DNA from: an uncultured Pseudomonadota bacterium
GTDB lineage: Bacteria > Myxococcota_A > UBA9042 > CAIXZC01
Reading direction: 5' to 3'
DNA: 12,909 bases
Assembly (NCBI GenBank): GCA_937884235.1
Contig: CALGBT010000046.1
Location: 1-12,909, forward strand
In this document: positions 1 through 8,161 of the stretch, piece after piece
Position numbering within the stretch: position 1 is the stretch's first letter
Layout of the letters: each line of letters opens with the position of its first letter
The notes under the pieces: model-generated
Told to the model about the DNA's origin: nothing
Seen by the model: only the letters and a program-made list of their open reading frames with translations
The model's database searches: none
Translations under genes and position numbers: made by a program

Positions 1-3000
1 CATCAGCGAGCACCATGTAGACGAAGGCATCGAGGTTGTCTGCGGACGACTTGTAGGGCCACTTCGGCTTCTTCTTGCGGCCCCGCTTGATGAGACGCAC
101 CTGCTTCTCTTCGTAGTTCTCCAGCCAGGCAACACCCCGGGCCATAACGTTGCCATCGACATTGCGCCCGTTGGCCTGTGCCATCTGCAACCCGTGGAGC
201 ACCGTCGCCGTGGTGTGCGGGTAGGAATGCTCGCCCCAGCCCGAGAACCAGCCCCAGCCTCCATCCGAAAGCTGCATGGACTGGAGGCGGAAGAGCCCCT
301 TGTTGACCATCTTGTTGACTTCTTTCTCGCTGAAGACCGGGTTGCGGTCCCAGCGCTGCCACTGCTTCGCCCGCTCCTTGTCGTTGCCGATCTCCTGAGC
401 GTTCAGGTTGCTGCGCTTCTCCTCGATGTCCTTCAGGTCCAGGTCCATCTCCTGCAGAATCTTCTGCGTGATCACCGTGGGCAGGAAGCGATTGAGCGTC
501 TGCTCCGTGCAGCCATAGGGATACTCCACCAGGTAGGGCAGAGCATCGACCATGGCCCCGGCCAGGGTCGGGGAGTAGCGCAACTCCAGGCGGGATTGCT
601 CCACCCGCCGCTCCGAGGGTACTGTGAGTTCGATCTTTGCCCGCTTGCCATCAGGCCGGATGACGCCACTGTAGGATTCAGTCTTCAGCATGCCGTGGAC
701 GAAGACCGGGAAGCGCATCTCCATGGCATCGGACTCTTCGTCGGTGAGCGCTTTCATACGGATGATAGCCTCACCTTCCCGCAACACCTTGACCCGCCAG
801 TCGACGCGTTCCTCACCACCGGCCGCAATGGTCAGCTTCCGGGTCGGCTCGTCCAAGGCCTTGATACTCGGCCCGTCGAGCTCCAGCACCACGGTCACTT
901 CCTTCTCGGTCTTAAGATAGTTGTGGACGTTGGCCGACAGCACCACCTCGTCCTTCTCCACAAAGAAACGGGGGGCCTGCAGGCGCAGCATCAGGTTCTT
1001 GCGGGTGACCACATCAACCGTGGACTCACCCACTTTGGTGCCATGGCCCATGGCCCAGGTCTTCACCTTCCAGCCCGACAGATTCTCAGGCATGTCGAAG
1101 GTCACCGTGGCGAGGCCCTCCTGGTCCGTGGTGATGGCCGCGGCCCAGAAGGCGGTATCGGCAAAGTTGGTGCGCACCGCCGGCTCCACCCCGGGCGCCG
1201 GGGCCTGCTGCCGCTCGGCACCTCCAGAATCCCCAGCCATTGCATCGTCGGCCCGGGAAGCGGCCTCATCGGCCGGCATCTCGGCCATGGCCATGGGGGC
1301 CGCCGGGGCCCCCGAGGATCTGGACTCAGACTTCTTCATGGCCCGCATCTTGCCGCCGCCCCCCCCGCGCATCAACCCGCCGCTAACCGAACTCGCATCG
1401 AGAGAGATGGTCGTCGCGTCCTCCGACGGCTTCACCATGTTCCCGAATACCCCGAGGAGGCGCATGGCCAACTTGTTGGGCAGGGTGATGTTGCTGAAAG
1501 CCCGGGTCAGAGTCGATTCGGTCTGCGGCTGGTGGCTGCGCCGCCATTTCCAGAAGAAGGGCCTGATTTCCGGCACATTGGAACCACCCGAGATGTACTC
1601 CACGGCCTTGTCATAGACCGCCAGCACCGTGGAACCGACGAAAGGCTTGCCCTTGAGGTCGGTAAGCTTGATGCGCACCGAAGCCTTCTCGCCGGGCAGA
1701 TACTCAGTCTTGTCCGGCTCGACGGTGACGTTGATTACCCGCTTCTCCGGGGGCACGATGATCTCGCGGGTATCGGTGTAGAGCTTGCCGTTGTACACCG
1801 AGAATGCTTCCACAAAGAAGTTGGGCATATCCTGCTTCGTGACTTCAATCTCGTGGACCATGCTCTTGCCCTCCAGCCGCAGCACCTCTGGCTCAAGATA
1901 GACGCCGTTGGCCGGCCGCACGAAGAGCACCACCGTGGCCCCGGCCCGGTCGGTGTTGACCATTAGCTTGACCTTCTCGCCAGGAGCGTATTCCTTCTTG
2001 TCAGGGACCAGTTCGATCTCGTTGAACCGGAACTCCTTGCCGTCGAATCCGGAACCACGGACCACGAAGACATAGCCACCTTCGATCATATGGTCAGCCT
2101 TGTCGGTGACCTTGTAGCTGAGCCGGTACTGCCCGGCCTTGGAAGCCTTAAGCTGCAGCTCCGCAGTCCCCCGGTCGTTGGTTGGCAAACTCCATTGCTG
2201 CACCACCTTCTCGGTGGGTTTGCCGTCGTTGTCGTAGCTCACCGAGTAGAGGGTCAGCTCACCAGCGCCAACCACCGGCTTGGAATCGAGGGTCTGCGCC
2301 TGGAAGCTGGCATGGACCACATCGCCCACCCGATAGTGGCCGCGATCGACCCACGCATAGACCTTAAACGGACGCCGGGCCACCAGCACCTTGCCAACGC
2401 CGACAATGGTCCGTCGGGACTCATCAGTCACCTCCGCGGTGATCTCGTAGCGGTGGTCCTGATCTGGATGAAAAGCCATTGCCAGGGCGGTATCGATGGG
2501 TACCTCCACCTCACCGCCAGGGCCAACCTGCACCTCGGCTTCGGCCACCACTTCCGGCGGCGTCGAGCTGCTGCCCCACCACCACCAGATCGGCCGGGAG
2601 ACACCCCAGTGAGACCATCCCGGCCACCAGCCATAGTCATAGCCGAACCACCAGTAGCCGGCCCCGTAGAACCAGTCCCAATAGGACGACGGATACCAAC
2701 TGGCATTGTGCGTGTACCGCAAGACCTTGTACTTCACCTTGCCCTTGGCCACCGGCGACCCGAAATAGTACTTCGCCTTGATCTTGGCAACGATCTTCTC
2801 CCCCAGCATCACCGGCTTGTCCGGGGCCTCCACCGTCACTTCAAACTCCGGCTTCTTGTACTCCTCCACCCGGAAGCTGCTCCCCCCGTAGTTCACGATC
2901 TGAACACTGTAGACTCCCAGGGTGGCGTCATCGGGTAGCAGATACTCGCCATCCAGCCCACCCCACTCGTCGGTCTTCTTGGTCTCTTCCAGCACCTTCT

Positions 3001-5026
3001 CGCCCTTGGGATTGTGGATACGGACGGTGAAAGACTGGTTGGCGAAACTGGAGGTATCATCCTGGTCGTATTTGGCGTGGCGGAGCCAGAACTTGTACTT
3101 GACCGCCTGATTGGGCCGGTAGACCGGACGGTCGGTAATGGTGAAGACCTTCGTCTGGTTGTACTCATAGTCATAGTAGTTGCCATACCAGATGCCGGTG
3201 AACCCCAGATAGGCCAGGCGCTCCTTGGTATCGACGGAGATCAACCAGTTGTAATCCGTGGAGTACTCCCCGGGCTTGACGATGACCTGGCCATTCTTGT
3301 CTGAAGTGCGTGCAAACTTCTTGGTGTAGACCTTGTAGTAATCTCGGTTGGGCCACTTCGCACTGATGTACTTCTGGCGATAGCCGAAGAATTCCACCTT
3401 CGTTTCAGGCAGCACCTTCCCGGTAACAGAATCCCCGACGAAGAAGTAGCTGGCCCCATTCAGCTGCTTACGAACGATGACCGTATTATCCACCCAGACG
3501 ACGATCTTCGAAACGTTCCCATTCTTGAGCTTCGCAGTGAGCAGATAGGCCCCGGCTTTGACCAGCGGCGTCTTGACACTGACCACTGAATCGAAGTGGT
3601 TATCTTGCGGCTTCAGCGCCAGCTTCCACTTCGCCACCCGGTCGAGCAGATACTGTCCCTGGTTCTCGTGGACCAGCCGATAGCCGATATTGGCGATGTT
3701 CATCCGGTTCCAGTCGAGGTCGCGGGGACTGGACTCGAGGTACTTCCTGACGTCCCGCAGCAACCTGCGCACATCGATGGCGTGGGCCTCAAACGACACT
3801 TCGTCGCCGTTGCGGAAGCGGTACTCGATTTCTGGTTCGCTACCCGACGGATGCGTGCCGGTCTGATGGAACTGGCCCCAGTTGCCCAGGATCTGATCGA
3901 CGTTGTCGTTGTATCCGGCCATCTTCCAGTAACGGGCGGCCTCCGGATATTGCCGCCGATTTTCAAAGATCTGCGCCAGGTTGGTCCAGGCCTTCAACTC
4001 CTTGTAGAGCTGGATGTAGTTGGCATCATCAGGCATCTTGAAGCGCTTGACGCCAGTTGCAAGGCGGGCCATGGATTCATCGTTTTCAAGCGTATGGAGG
4101 GTGAAGGGGCCCTCCTGCGTGCCATCCTCGCCAGTCGCTCCCGACTGGCCGTAAGCGCGGCCATAGTAGGCCATGGTGTGGACCCCGAACTGGTTGTAAA
4201 GGAAGGCCGCATAGTCGTAGAGCACCGCAGCGCGCACCGAGGCATCAGCAGCGATGGCCCGCTTCATGAAGTGGCGCCAGCGCTCACCGTCGGTCTTTGC
4301 CGCAGCGTAGCTCTCGGGTACCTTATGGAAGATGGGATTGCCCTGCTCGTCCACCGACGCGCCGGCGACGTTGTAGTTGTCATAGTAGTAGCCATCAACA
4401 TAGTCGGGAAGATCGTTGAGATCAGTGAGGTAGAGGAGCCGCCAGGCCCCCTGATATCCCCGATAGCCCACCAACATGTTGGCGAACTCGCGGTAGAACT
4501 CAGCAGTCGCCGCCGAGGCGGTCTTGAGCGGCACGCGCGGCGCATCGCCCTCGATGATGGCACGGGTCCGGTCCATGAGCGCCAGCGCCGCCACCCGATC
4601 CCGCTCCACGGTATTCACATAGCGTCCACCGCCGCGCTGATAACCCCGCTCAAACTCGCCAGCCACAATGGTCCCATAGTGATGCCCGTGGAAGAAGCTC
4701 CGAGCAGCCTGCCAGAGCAACCCCCAGTTATCGCCATGGCGCTTCACCACCCGGTCTCGAAAGTCGTCCACCGACTTGTGCTCCCCCAGACTGCGCAGAC
4801 AGTTGAGCGCCATATTGTAGTCCTGAGGCACCAGACTCTCCGGCACACCCTTCTCTTTGAGCAACAGCTCCTCATAGAGCACAAAGGCATCCCGGTAGTT
4901 GCCGTTGTTATACTCCTTGGTCGCCAGCTTCCGGCGCTCCTCCACCGATTTCGGCGCGGCCATCACCACCACCGCCAGCACCACCACCAGCAACACGGGA
5001 ACCAGAGTAATCAAACGTTTTCGCAT
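1..5026 (-). CDS. Secreted alpha-2-macroglobulin family protein (thioester type), 3' end cut off by window
   Basis: Open frame of 1675 codons with no stop; the C-terminus lies beyond base 1. Start is the ATG at 5024-5026, preceded by GAGGAAGG (5030-5037). Residues 1-23 form a signal peptide (MRKR, long Val/Leu core, V-M-A cleavage site); there is no lipobox Cys, so it should be a soluble exported protein rather than a lipoprotein. Residues about 30-470 are helical, TPR-like at the start. Macroglobulin (MG) domains follow: YRPNQ (MG2 signature) at 636-640 and VEEYKKPEFEV (MG3) near 720, then a Trp-rich insert at 777-817. A bait-region type domain begins near 1009, a Gly/Ala/Met/Pro-rich linker covers about 1216-1283, and the A2M core starts at VRTNF (1284). 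The thioester motif GCTEQ has Cys1506 and Gln1509 (bases 500-511), followed by a thioester domain with SDGGWGWF. Known family role: trapping attacking proteases after bait cleavage and covalent capture. No pbpC neighbour is visible. Family certain; physiological target unknown. Confidence 0.96.
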   Translation of the reverse strand, partial: MRKRLITLVPVLLVVVLAVVVMAAPKSVEERRKLATKEYNNGNYRDAFVLYEELLLKEKGVPESLVPQDYNMALNCLRSLGEHKSVDDFRDRVVKRHGDNWGLLWQAARSFFHGHHYGTIVAGEFERGYQRGGGRYVNTVERDRVAALALMDRTRAIIEGDAPRVPLKTASAATAEFYREFANMLVGYRGYQGAWRLLYLTDLNDLPDYVDGYYYDNYNVAGASVDEQGNPIFHKVPESYAAAKTDGERWRHFMKRAIAADASVRAAVLYDYAAFLYNQFGVHTMAYYGRAYGQSGATGEDGTQEGPFTLHTLENDESMARLATGVKRFKMPDDANYIQLYKELKAWTNLAQIFENRRQYPEAARYWKMAGYNDNVDQILGNWGQFHQTGTHPSGSEPEIEYRFRNGDEVSFEAHAIDVRRLLRDVRKYLESSPRDLDWNRMNIANIGYRLVHENQGQYLLDRVAKWKLALKPQDNHFDSVVSVKTPLVKAGAYLLTAKLKNGNVSKIVVWVDNTVIVRKQLNGASYFFVGDSVTGKVLPETKVEFFGYRQKYISAKWPNRDYYKVYTKKFARTSDKNGQVIVKPGEYSTDYNWLISVDTKERLAYLGFTGIWYGNYYDYEYNQTKVFTITDRPVYRPNQAVKYKFWLRHAKYDQDDTSSFANQSFTVRIHNPKGEKVLEETKKTDEWGGLDGEYLLPDDATLGVYSVQIVNYGGSSFRVEEYKKPEFEVTVEAPDKPVMLGEKIVAKIKAKYYFGSPVAKGKVKYKVLRYTHNASWYPSSYWDWFYGAGYWWFGYDYGWWPGWSHWGVSRPIWWWWGSSSTPPEVVAEAEVQVGPGGEVEVPIDTALAMAFHPDQDHRYEITAEVTDESRRTIVGVGKVLVARRPFKVYAWVDRGHYRVGDVVHASFQAQTLDSKPVVGAGELTLYSVSYDNDGKPTEKVVQQWSLPTNDRGTAELQLKASKAGQYRLSYKVTDKADHMIEGGYVFVVRGSGFDGKEFRFNEIELVPDKKEYAPGEKVKLMVNTDRAGATVVLFVRPANGVYLEPEVLRLEGKSMVHEIEVTKQDMPNFFVEAFSVYNGKLYTDTREIIVPPEKRVINVTVEPDKTEYLPGEKASVRIKLTDLKGKPFVGSTVLAVYDKAVEYISGGSNVPEIRPFFWKWRRSHQPQTESTLTRAFSNITLPNKLAMRLLGVFGNMVKPSEDATTISLDASSVSGGLMRGGGGGKMRAMKKSESRSSGAPAAPMAMAEMPADEAASRADDAMAGDSGGAERQQAPAPGVEPAVRTNFADTAFWAAAITTDQEGLATVTFDMPENLSGWKVKTWAMGHGTKVGESTVDVVTRKNLMLRLQAPRFFVEKDEVVLSANVHNYLKTEKEVTVVLELDGPSIKALDEPTRKLTIAAGGEERVDWRVKVLREGEAIIRMKALTDEESDAMEMRFPVFVHGMLKTESYSGVIRPDGKRAKIELTVPSERRVEQSRLELRYSPTLAGAMVDALPYLVEYPYGCTEQTLNRFLPTVITQKILQEMDLDLKDIEEKRSNLNAQEIGNDKERAKQWQRWDRNPVFSEKEVNKMVNKGLFRLQSMQLSDGGWGWFSGWGEHSYPHTTATVLHGLQMAQANGRNVDGNVMARGVAWLENYEEKQVRLIKRGRKKKPKWPYKSSADNLDAFVYMVLAD

Positions 5027-5245
5027 GGTCCTTCCTCGTCTTTCAGGCCTTCCAGGGCAACAGTCGAGCGGCAATGTACGAGCCCCCCTCACGCCGGGTC
5101 TATTGTGCTTCGGAACCCATGCTAGACGAAGGGGCTGGAGGCTGGCAAGGGCGTTGCGCCGCGCCGGCCCAGTCCCTTCTTACAGAGCCCCTCTTTTTTG
5201 CTGCCTCGGCCCCCCGGTGATACTCTCTTGCCAGGGAGGAGTGTG
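5027..5245. promoter_or_regulatory. Divergent intergenic region between the A2M gene and the membrane-protein gene
   Basis: 219 bp between two divergently transcribed starts, so it should carry promoters for both. For the plus-strand gene the best candidate is TTGCTG (5198-5203), a 17-bp spacer and TACTCT (5221-5226) with an upstream TG (5218-5219, extended -10). It would leave a leader of only about a dozen bases containing the ribosome binding site GGGAGGAG (5234-5241). Each hexamer matches the consensus at only about three positions, so this is weak. I see no convincing -35/-10 pair for the minus-strand A2M gene, whose ribosome binding site is at 5030-5037. No clear inverted repeat, operator or terminator hairpin was found by eye. 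The winged-helix protein encoded at 6352-7044 could bind here, but that is only a hypothesis. Confidence 0.4.
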
Positions 5246-6355
5246 ATGACTGCAGCCAAGACGAAAGGAAAGAAACCGGCCGCCAGAAAGAAGAGTGGCA
5301 AGAAGGCCCAGGGACGCCGCTCGCTCTGGCCCATCGCCATTGCCCTGGCAGTTCCGGCGCTGCTGGTTGGTGGGTACATGTACTACCACTCCAATCCAGC
5401 CTTCGCCGAGATGGTGGACCGCACCGCCGGCAAGATGCGGAGCTTTGCCGGGAACCTCTTCGAGGGCCACGACAAGGGTGAATTGGACGTCGCCGTAGAG
5501 CCCTCCCGCCCGGAGGACCAGCGACAGTCCCCCGCCGCCGTCCCGGCCGATTCGCGCCGCCAACCGACCCAGCTCCAACGCGACCCCGCCGAGATTCCCC
5601 GACAGACAACTGCTGCCGCCACTTCCAATCTGGTTCCACTCACCGTGAAGCAGGCGCAGCAACTGGCCGCAACACTCTTTGGCGGCAAGCTACGGAGCTC
5701 GCACAGCGAACCACGAGGCTTCTGGTATGATTTCAAGCTGGAGGGCGCCAAGAAGCTCTATCCCTTCGATACCGCACCGATTCAGGTTTCCATCGCCACC
5801 GTTGCCCTCGCCGGGGGTTTCGTGGCCAGCAACGAGGGCCACATCCTCTTCGTCAAGGTGGTCAATCCCGCGGGCGCAGAGTGGACCAACGAATACGCCG
5901 GAGCCGTCCTCATCTCGGGCACACCAACAGCCCCTGGCAAGGTTGTGGGCGCGACGGCAATGCAGGCACCCCGCGCCGTCGTCACCCGTTACGAAGCGCT
6001 GGACATTCAGCACGATGGGGTCCTGGAATTGGTCCTTGAGGTGGAAAGCGAAGCCCCAGGCGGCTACCTCTTCAGAGACCTTGCGGTGCATGCCTTCTCG
6101 GGTGGCGGCACTCGGGAACTCTGGACTGCTCGAACCCTTGATGACGGCCCCGGGGTACCCCTTGAGACGGCTCGCTTCAAGCACGTCGCCTTCAAGGACC
6201 TCAATGGAGATGACGTCCTGGACATTGAGGTGCAAAGCGGCAAACGCCGCTACGAGATCCGCAAGGACTTCACTCGCAAGCTCACCACCGAAGAGACAGT
6301 ATCAGTTCGCAAGTTCCAGTTTTCCCGCGGCAAATTCCGCCTGGCGAGCAAATGA
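5246..6355 (+). CDS. Membrane-anchored protein of unknown function with two Asp-rich loop motifs
   Basis: 369 aa from the ATG at 5246, chosen because GGGAGGAG lies just upstream (5234-5241). An upstream in-frame TTG at 5198 has no comparable site. Residues 1-25 are strongly basic (Lys/Arg/Ala/Gly); residues 27-47 are one hydrophobic segment ending in GGYMYY, so the protein is predicted to have its N-terminus in the cytoplasm and its bulk outside the inner membrane. Residues about 60-125 are a Pro/Gln/Arg-rich linker; from about 130 to the end is a folded beta-rich domain. Two segments resemble the short Asp loops of FG-GAP/VCBS-type repeats: a D-x-x-x-D-G loop at 253-258 and DLNGDDVLD at 318-326. 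Metal binding is an inference. Its stop overlaps the next gene's start as ATGA (6352-6355), so the two are translationally coupled. I do not recognise the family; it may be an envelope sensor or assembly factor. Confidence 0.85.
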   Translation: MTAAKTKGKKPAARKKSGKKAQGRRSLWPIAIALAVPALLVGGYMYYHSNPAFAEMVDRTAGKMRSFAGNLFEGHDKGELDVAVEPSRPEDQRQSPAAVPADSRRQPTQLQRDPAEIPRQTTAAATSNLVPLTVKQAQQLAATLFGGKLRSSHSEPRGFWYDFKLEGAKKLYPFDTAPIQVSIATVALAGGFVASNEGHILFVKVVNPAGAEWTNEYAGAVLISGTPTAPGKVVGATAMQAPRAVVTRYEALDIQHDGVLELVLEVESEAPGGYLFRDLAVHAFSGGGTRELWTARTLDDGPGVPLETARFKHVAFKDLNGDDVLDIEVQSGKRRYEIRKDFTRKLTTEETVSVRKFQFSRGKFRLASK

Positions 6356-7044
6356 GCGAGCATAATCTGACCCCCCTGGAGGAGGAATTCCTCCTCGATC
6401 TGGCCGTGGTCCACGAGCAGTTCCAGGCCAGCCAGATCCCGGCGGGCACCATCCGCAGCAAAGTCATGTATCGCATGGCGCACCGGCGGGGCAAAACCCG
6501 GCCTGCCCCAGTGCACGGACTTGCGGAAACCGACCGGACCTTCAAGGCGACCTTCACCCGCGTCATCAACCGACTCCTGAAGCGAGGACTGATCCAGCGC
6601 CGCGCCGTCGGCCTCGGCGATTTCCATGGCCTGCCCTATCAATGGGGATACGGTCGCCACGGCAAGCGTGACCAGGACATCTTCATGACTGAGACGGGCC
6701 TGGCCCTGGCCGCGGAACTTCAAGCGAAGCGCAGCCAAGAGGAGCAGCTGGCAGCAAAGGCACCACCCTCAACCAAATTGGCCACTCCGCAACCGCAAGC
6801 TCCCACCGCCCCGTCGACCGTGCCCCTGGCCCCCCTCGGTGCGCCACTCACCCGGCCGCAAAGCCGCCTCCTCTACTCCTACGCCCCAACTCCTGGCATC
6901 CAGTACCACGTGGTGCTGCCAGCTGATGTTCCCGGACCCCCGCCGCTCCTATACAGGCACGCAGTGCAGATGGGCGGATTTGAAGTGGTCTACGAAGTCT
7001 CCGGCAAAGCGAAGAAAGTCCTACCGACACGGAGCGGGCAGTAA
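6352..7044 (+). CDS. Probable winged-helix DNA-binding protein with Pro/Ala linker and C-terminal domain
   Basis: 230 aa, starting in the ATGA that contains the stop of the preceding gene; no strong ribosome binding site is visible, consistent with translational coupling. Residues about 5-120 look like a winged helix-turn-helix: a probable recognition helix at 67-81 (TFTRVINRLLKRGLI), then a basic stretch and a strand/wing ending in DIFMTETGLALAAEL (109-123), a pattern common in MarR/PadR-like folds. The insert between helix and wing (about 84-108) is rich in Gly, His, Arg and Tyr, longer than in typical family members. Residues 136-167 are a Pro/Ala/Thr-rich linker and 168-230 a small C-terminal domain with no recognised match. 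Its 3' end overlaps the convergent SGNH hydrolase gene by 24 bp. Specific target unknown; the divergent promoter region at 5027-5245 is the natural candidate. The fold call is from sequence pattern only. Confidence 0.75.
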   Translation: MSEHNLTPLEEEFLLDLAVVHEQFQASQIPAGTIRSKVMYRMAHRRGKTRPAPVHGLAETDRTFKATFTRVINRLLKRGLIQRRAVGLGDFHGLPYQWGYGRHGKRDQDIFMTETGLALAAELQAKRSQEEQLAAKAPPSTKLATPQPQAPTAPSTVPLAPLGAPLTRPQSRLLYSYAPTPGIQYHVVLPADVPGPPPLLYRHAVQMGGFEVVYEVSGKAKKVLPTRSGQ

Positions 7045-8154
7045 TCCCAGGCGGTCAAATTCCTTTTCAAGCCCGGCAGCTACCCGCGCGTGGCCATCCT
7101 CGTTGTAATGGCAGCACTCATCCAGCCGGACCTTCAAGTAGTCTTCCTGCGCCAACATCTGCCGCACGTCGATAATCGGCACCCCAGCAGTTGTTGCCCA
7201 GGCACGAAGAGCCCCGTAAAAACGGGCAGTGCCATCCGGCTCCGGTCCAGAGAGAGGCTCGTCCAACTCCGGGAAGAGCGCCACAACCATGCGACAGCCC
7301 TGCGCGACGCAGGCACGCCGCATCTCGTTCAGATCATCCAGGGCCATGGTCAGCAGTTGGTCCTCCCGGCCGCTGACCTTGTCTGTTGCTGCCATCCCCC
7401 GCAGAGTCATCCACTGGTAAAAGACCGAATGTTGCAACAGCAAGGCGTTGACAACATCGGGAAGCGGCAGGAAAGAAAAAACCGGGAAGCCTTGTTCGAG
7501 GTTGACCCGCACGTCGTAGGCAGTGGACCCGATCACGGTGAACTGAACGGTATCGTTGGAGTAGACACCGACAAAGAGCAAATCAGGTTGGCGCGGCAGC
7601 ACCTTGCGCTCCGTGGCCAGCCGCTCCTGGTGCAGGGAGTATCCCGGGACCGCGGCATCCATAAGTTGGACTGGGCCGCACCGCTGCTCCAAGCTCCCGG
7701 CCAGGAGGTGAATGAACCGCTTCTCTGCCGGCACGCCAACACCGTAAGTCACCGAATCCCCCATGACCCCCAGGCGCCATACCGCGTCGGCCACCACCGG
7801 CGCCTCTCTCATGCCCGCTTCGTCAAACCCCTGATCACCGCGATACTCCCAGTAGGCGCGTCCATCGGGCAGAGTTTCGACAATGGCACCGGGGTCGGAA
7901 CCGCGATGCGGCCGGCGCTTGAGGTAGCCCCCGGGGATCATCACCCGAGCTATCACTTCGAGGAAGCAGAAGAGCAATAGCAGGGTCCCAAAGACGAGGC
8001 TGAGGCCCGACCCCCAGCGACTGAGCCGCTCATAGGCCGGCGCAGATTGACCGGTGCGATAAATAAGAAAGGCGAGGATGACGAGGAAGACTGCGAGGCC
8101 GCCCGACAGGACGACCAGCAACGCCGAAGAACCGCTCTGAGCAGCTCCCCCCAT
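7021..8154 (-). CDS. Membrane-anchored SGNH/GDSL-type hydrolase
   Basis: 377 aa. Two hydrophobic segments (about 11-32 and 49-71) anchor the N-terminus; the catalytic domain, about 120-377, probably faces the periplasm. SGNH blocks are visible in order: GDS with the nucleophile Ser134 in VMGDSVTYG, Gly171 in PGYSLHQ, Asn200 in VYSND, and the His block with His349 in ECCHYNEDGH. In most family members an Asp sits three residues before that His; here Glu346 does, with Asp345 one further back. Members hydrolyse or transfer ester-linked groups on lipids, glycans or proteins; substrate cannot be read from the sequence. Start ATG at 8154 follows GAGG (8160-8163), which overlaps the glyS stop, with only 7 bp between the genes, so it is cotranscribed and probably coupled to glyS. 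A functional link to tRNA charging is not implied. The stop at 7021-7023 lies inside the convergent gene. Confidence 0.9.
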   Translation of the reverse strand: MGGAAQSGSSALLVVLSGGLAVFLVILAFLIYRTGQSAPAYERLSRWGSGLSLVFGTLLLLFCFLEVIARVMIPGGYLKRRPHRGSDPGAIVETLPDGRAYWEYRGDQGFDEAGMREAPVVADAVWRLGVMGDSVTYGVGVPAEKRFIHLLAGSLEQRCGPVQLMDAAVPGYSLHQERLATERKVLPRQPDLLFVGVYSNDTVQFTVIGSTAYDVRVNLEQGFPVFSFLPLPDVVNALLLQHSVFYQWMTLRGMAATDKVSGREDQLLTMALDDLNEMRRACVAQGCRMVVALFPELDEPLSGPEPDGTARFYGALRAWATTAGVPIIDVRQMLAQEDYLKVRLDECCHYNEDGHARVAAGLEKEFDRLGLLPAPCR

Positions 8155-8161
8155 GGTCGCC

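Noticed and set aside
194..1966. Long plus-strand open frame of 590 codons
   Set aside because: It lies antisense to the A2M gene, whose minus-strand frame carries recognisable domains including GCTEQ. High GC makes long antisense frames common, and this product shows no family motif.
2090..2938. Plus-strand open frame of 282 codons
   Set aside because: Antisense to MG domains of the A2M gene, including the Trp-rich insert; low-complexity composition.
3596..5125. Long plus-strand open frame of 509 codons
   Set aside because: Antisense to the N-terminal part of the A2M gene and runs through its start and ribosome binding site; His/Pro/Arg-rich product with no motif.
5198..5245. Upstream TTG start for the membrane-protein gene
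   Set aside because: No ribosome binding site before it, and the extension would cover the strong GGGAGGAG site before the ATG at 5246.
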